From contig CAJUCA010000065.1 in assembly GCA_910585265.1 (NCBI GenBank), forward strand, positions 1 through 14,843: DNA of 14,843 bases. Direction: 5' to 3'. Under the pieces are notes generated by a model. The model was not told where the DNA came from. It worked only from the letters and a program-made list of their open reading frames with translations, and searched no databases. Of the stretch, positions 14,712-14,843 are shown one piece after another. The position numbers and the translations under genes are program-made. This stretch comes from an uncultured Oscillospiraceae bacterium. Its GTDB lineage: Bacteria; Bacillota; Clostridia; Oscillospirales; Oscillospiraceae. Numbering within the stretch: position 1 is the first letter of the stretch; the number at the start of each line of letters is the position of its first letter.

Positions 14712-14733
14712 GTGCAATCCGGAGGTGCGGGGT

Positions 14734-14756
14734 CCCCACGAACGCAGTTCGTGGGG
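14734..14756. repeat. Tight hairpin 2 between the tRNA and its partial copy
   Basis: CCCCACGAAC (14734-14743) and GTTCGTGGGG (14747-14756) form a perfect 10-bp stem with a 3-nt GCA loop, 6 bp before the partial tRNA copy. No T run follows. Together with hairpin 1 it resembles a compact mobile or REP-like unit, but that is a guess. Confidence 0.6.
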
Positions 14757-14762
14757 TGCGGG

Positions 14763-14791
14763 AGCGAGTTCGAGCCTCGTCACTCGCTCCA
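14763..14791 (+). pseudogene. Exact 29-nt copy of the tRNA-Gly 3' end (tRNA remnant or att-like repeat)
   Basis: These 29 nt are identical to 14585-14613: the T arm, the 3' acceptor strand and the CCA end of the tRNA-Gly above. The anticodon, D arm and 5' acceptor strand are missing, so it cannot be a working tRNA. The copies are direct repeats about 178 bp apart. Explanations include loss of most of a tandem second tRNA, or the footprint of an element that integrates at tRNA 3' ends. No integrase gene is in the window. Confidence 0.8.
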
Positions 14792-14840
14792 TGCGGAGTG
14801 TCCTTATAGGATTTGAGTATCCTTGTGGGACACTCCGCAT
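14791..14840 (+). terminator. Long hairpin after the tRNA remnant, terminator-like
   Basis: ATGCGGAGTGTCC (14791-14803) and GGACACTCCGCAT (14828-14840) form a perfect 13-bp stem. Its 24-nt loop contains a smaller AGGAT/ATCCT stem (14808-14812 with 14819-14823). It starts on the last base of the tRNA remnant, as the true tRNA is also closely followed by a hairpin. The window ends 3 nt later, so a T run cannot be checked. Confidence 0.55.
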
Positions 14841-14843
14841 TAT

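Noticed and set aside
14466..14840. 124-codon minus-strand open frame covering the tRNA, its promoter, terminator and the remnant repeat
   Set aside because: It is antisense to a clear tRNA and several hairpins. Reading frames of this kind over tRNA genes are common false calls.
1..14843. CRISPR array, phage genes, insertion sequences or known defence systems
   Set aside because: No regularly spaced repeats, transposase, integrase or defence-type domains were seen on either strand. The only repeat structure is the tRNA 3' copy and scattered hairpins.

Overview
This is a GC-rich chromosomal segment. The gene content (a Firmicutes-type V-ATPase operon, a bofA/yaaL pair typical of the endospore-forming lineage, good AGGAGG ribosome binding sites and TTGACA/TATAAT-type promoters) points to an anaerobic Clostridia member. 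Protein style and base composition would suit the Oscillospiraceae (Flavonifractor/Lawsonibacter-like), but the genus is an inference.

Layout. Positions 1-304 are noticeably AT-richer and hold no confident gene, only a candidate promoter and short repeated boxes. They lead into a plus-strand major-facilitator transporter of the oxalate:formate antiporter (OFA) type (305-1525). A strong hairpin terminator separates it from a convergent minus-strand membrane-anchored glycerophosphodiester phosphodiesterase (1625-2713). Another large hairpin (2796-2845) closes the main feature of the window, a nine-gene minus-strand V-type ATPase operon (11676 down to 2889). Its order G-I-K-E-C-F-A-B-D is the same as ntpFIKECGABD of Enterococcus hirae, without ntpH and ntpJ. 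The proteolipid NtpK keeps the residues that coordinate Na+ in the E. hirae ring, so a sodium-coupled enzyme is likely. A candidate promoter with an adjacent inverted repeat lies upstream of the first gene.

Upstream of the ATPase is a separate two-gene minus-strand unit with its own promoter and terminator. It encodes a membrane-anchored glycosidase-like protein (DUF4015-like) and a cytoplasmic TIM-barrel protein of unknown function. Next come bofA (inhibitor of pro-sigmaK processing) and a DUF2508/YaaL gene, overlapping by 4 bp.

The right end carries a plus-strand tRNA-Gly(GCC) with a near-consensus promoter and a perfect-palindrome terminator. About 150 bp further on there is an exact 29-nt copy of the tRNA 3' end, preceded by two tight hairpins and followed by another long hairpin. 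This looks like a decayed tandem tRNA copy or a tRNA-derived attachment-site scar. It and the DUF4015/TIM-barrel pair are the least explained parts of an otherwise orderly housekeeping region.
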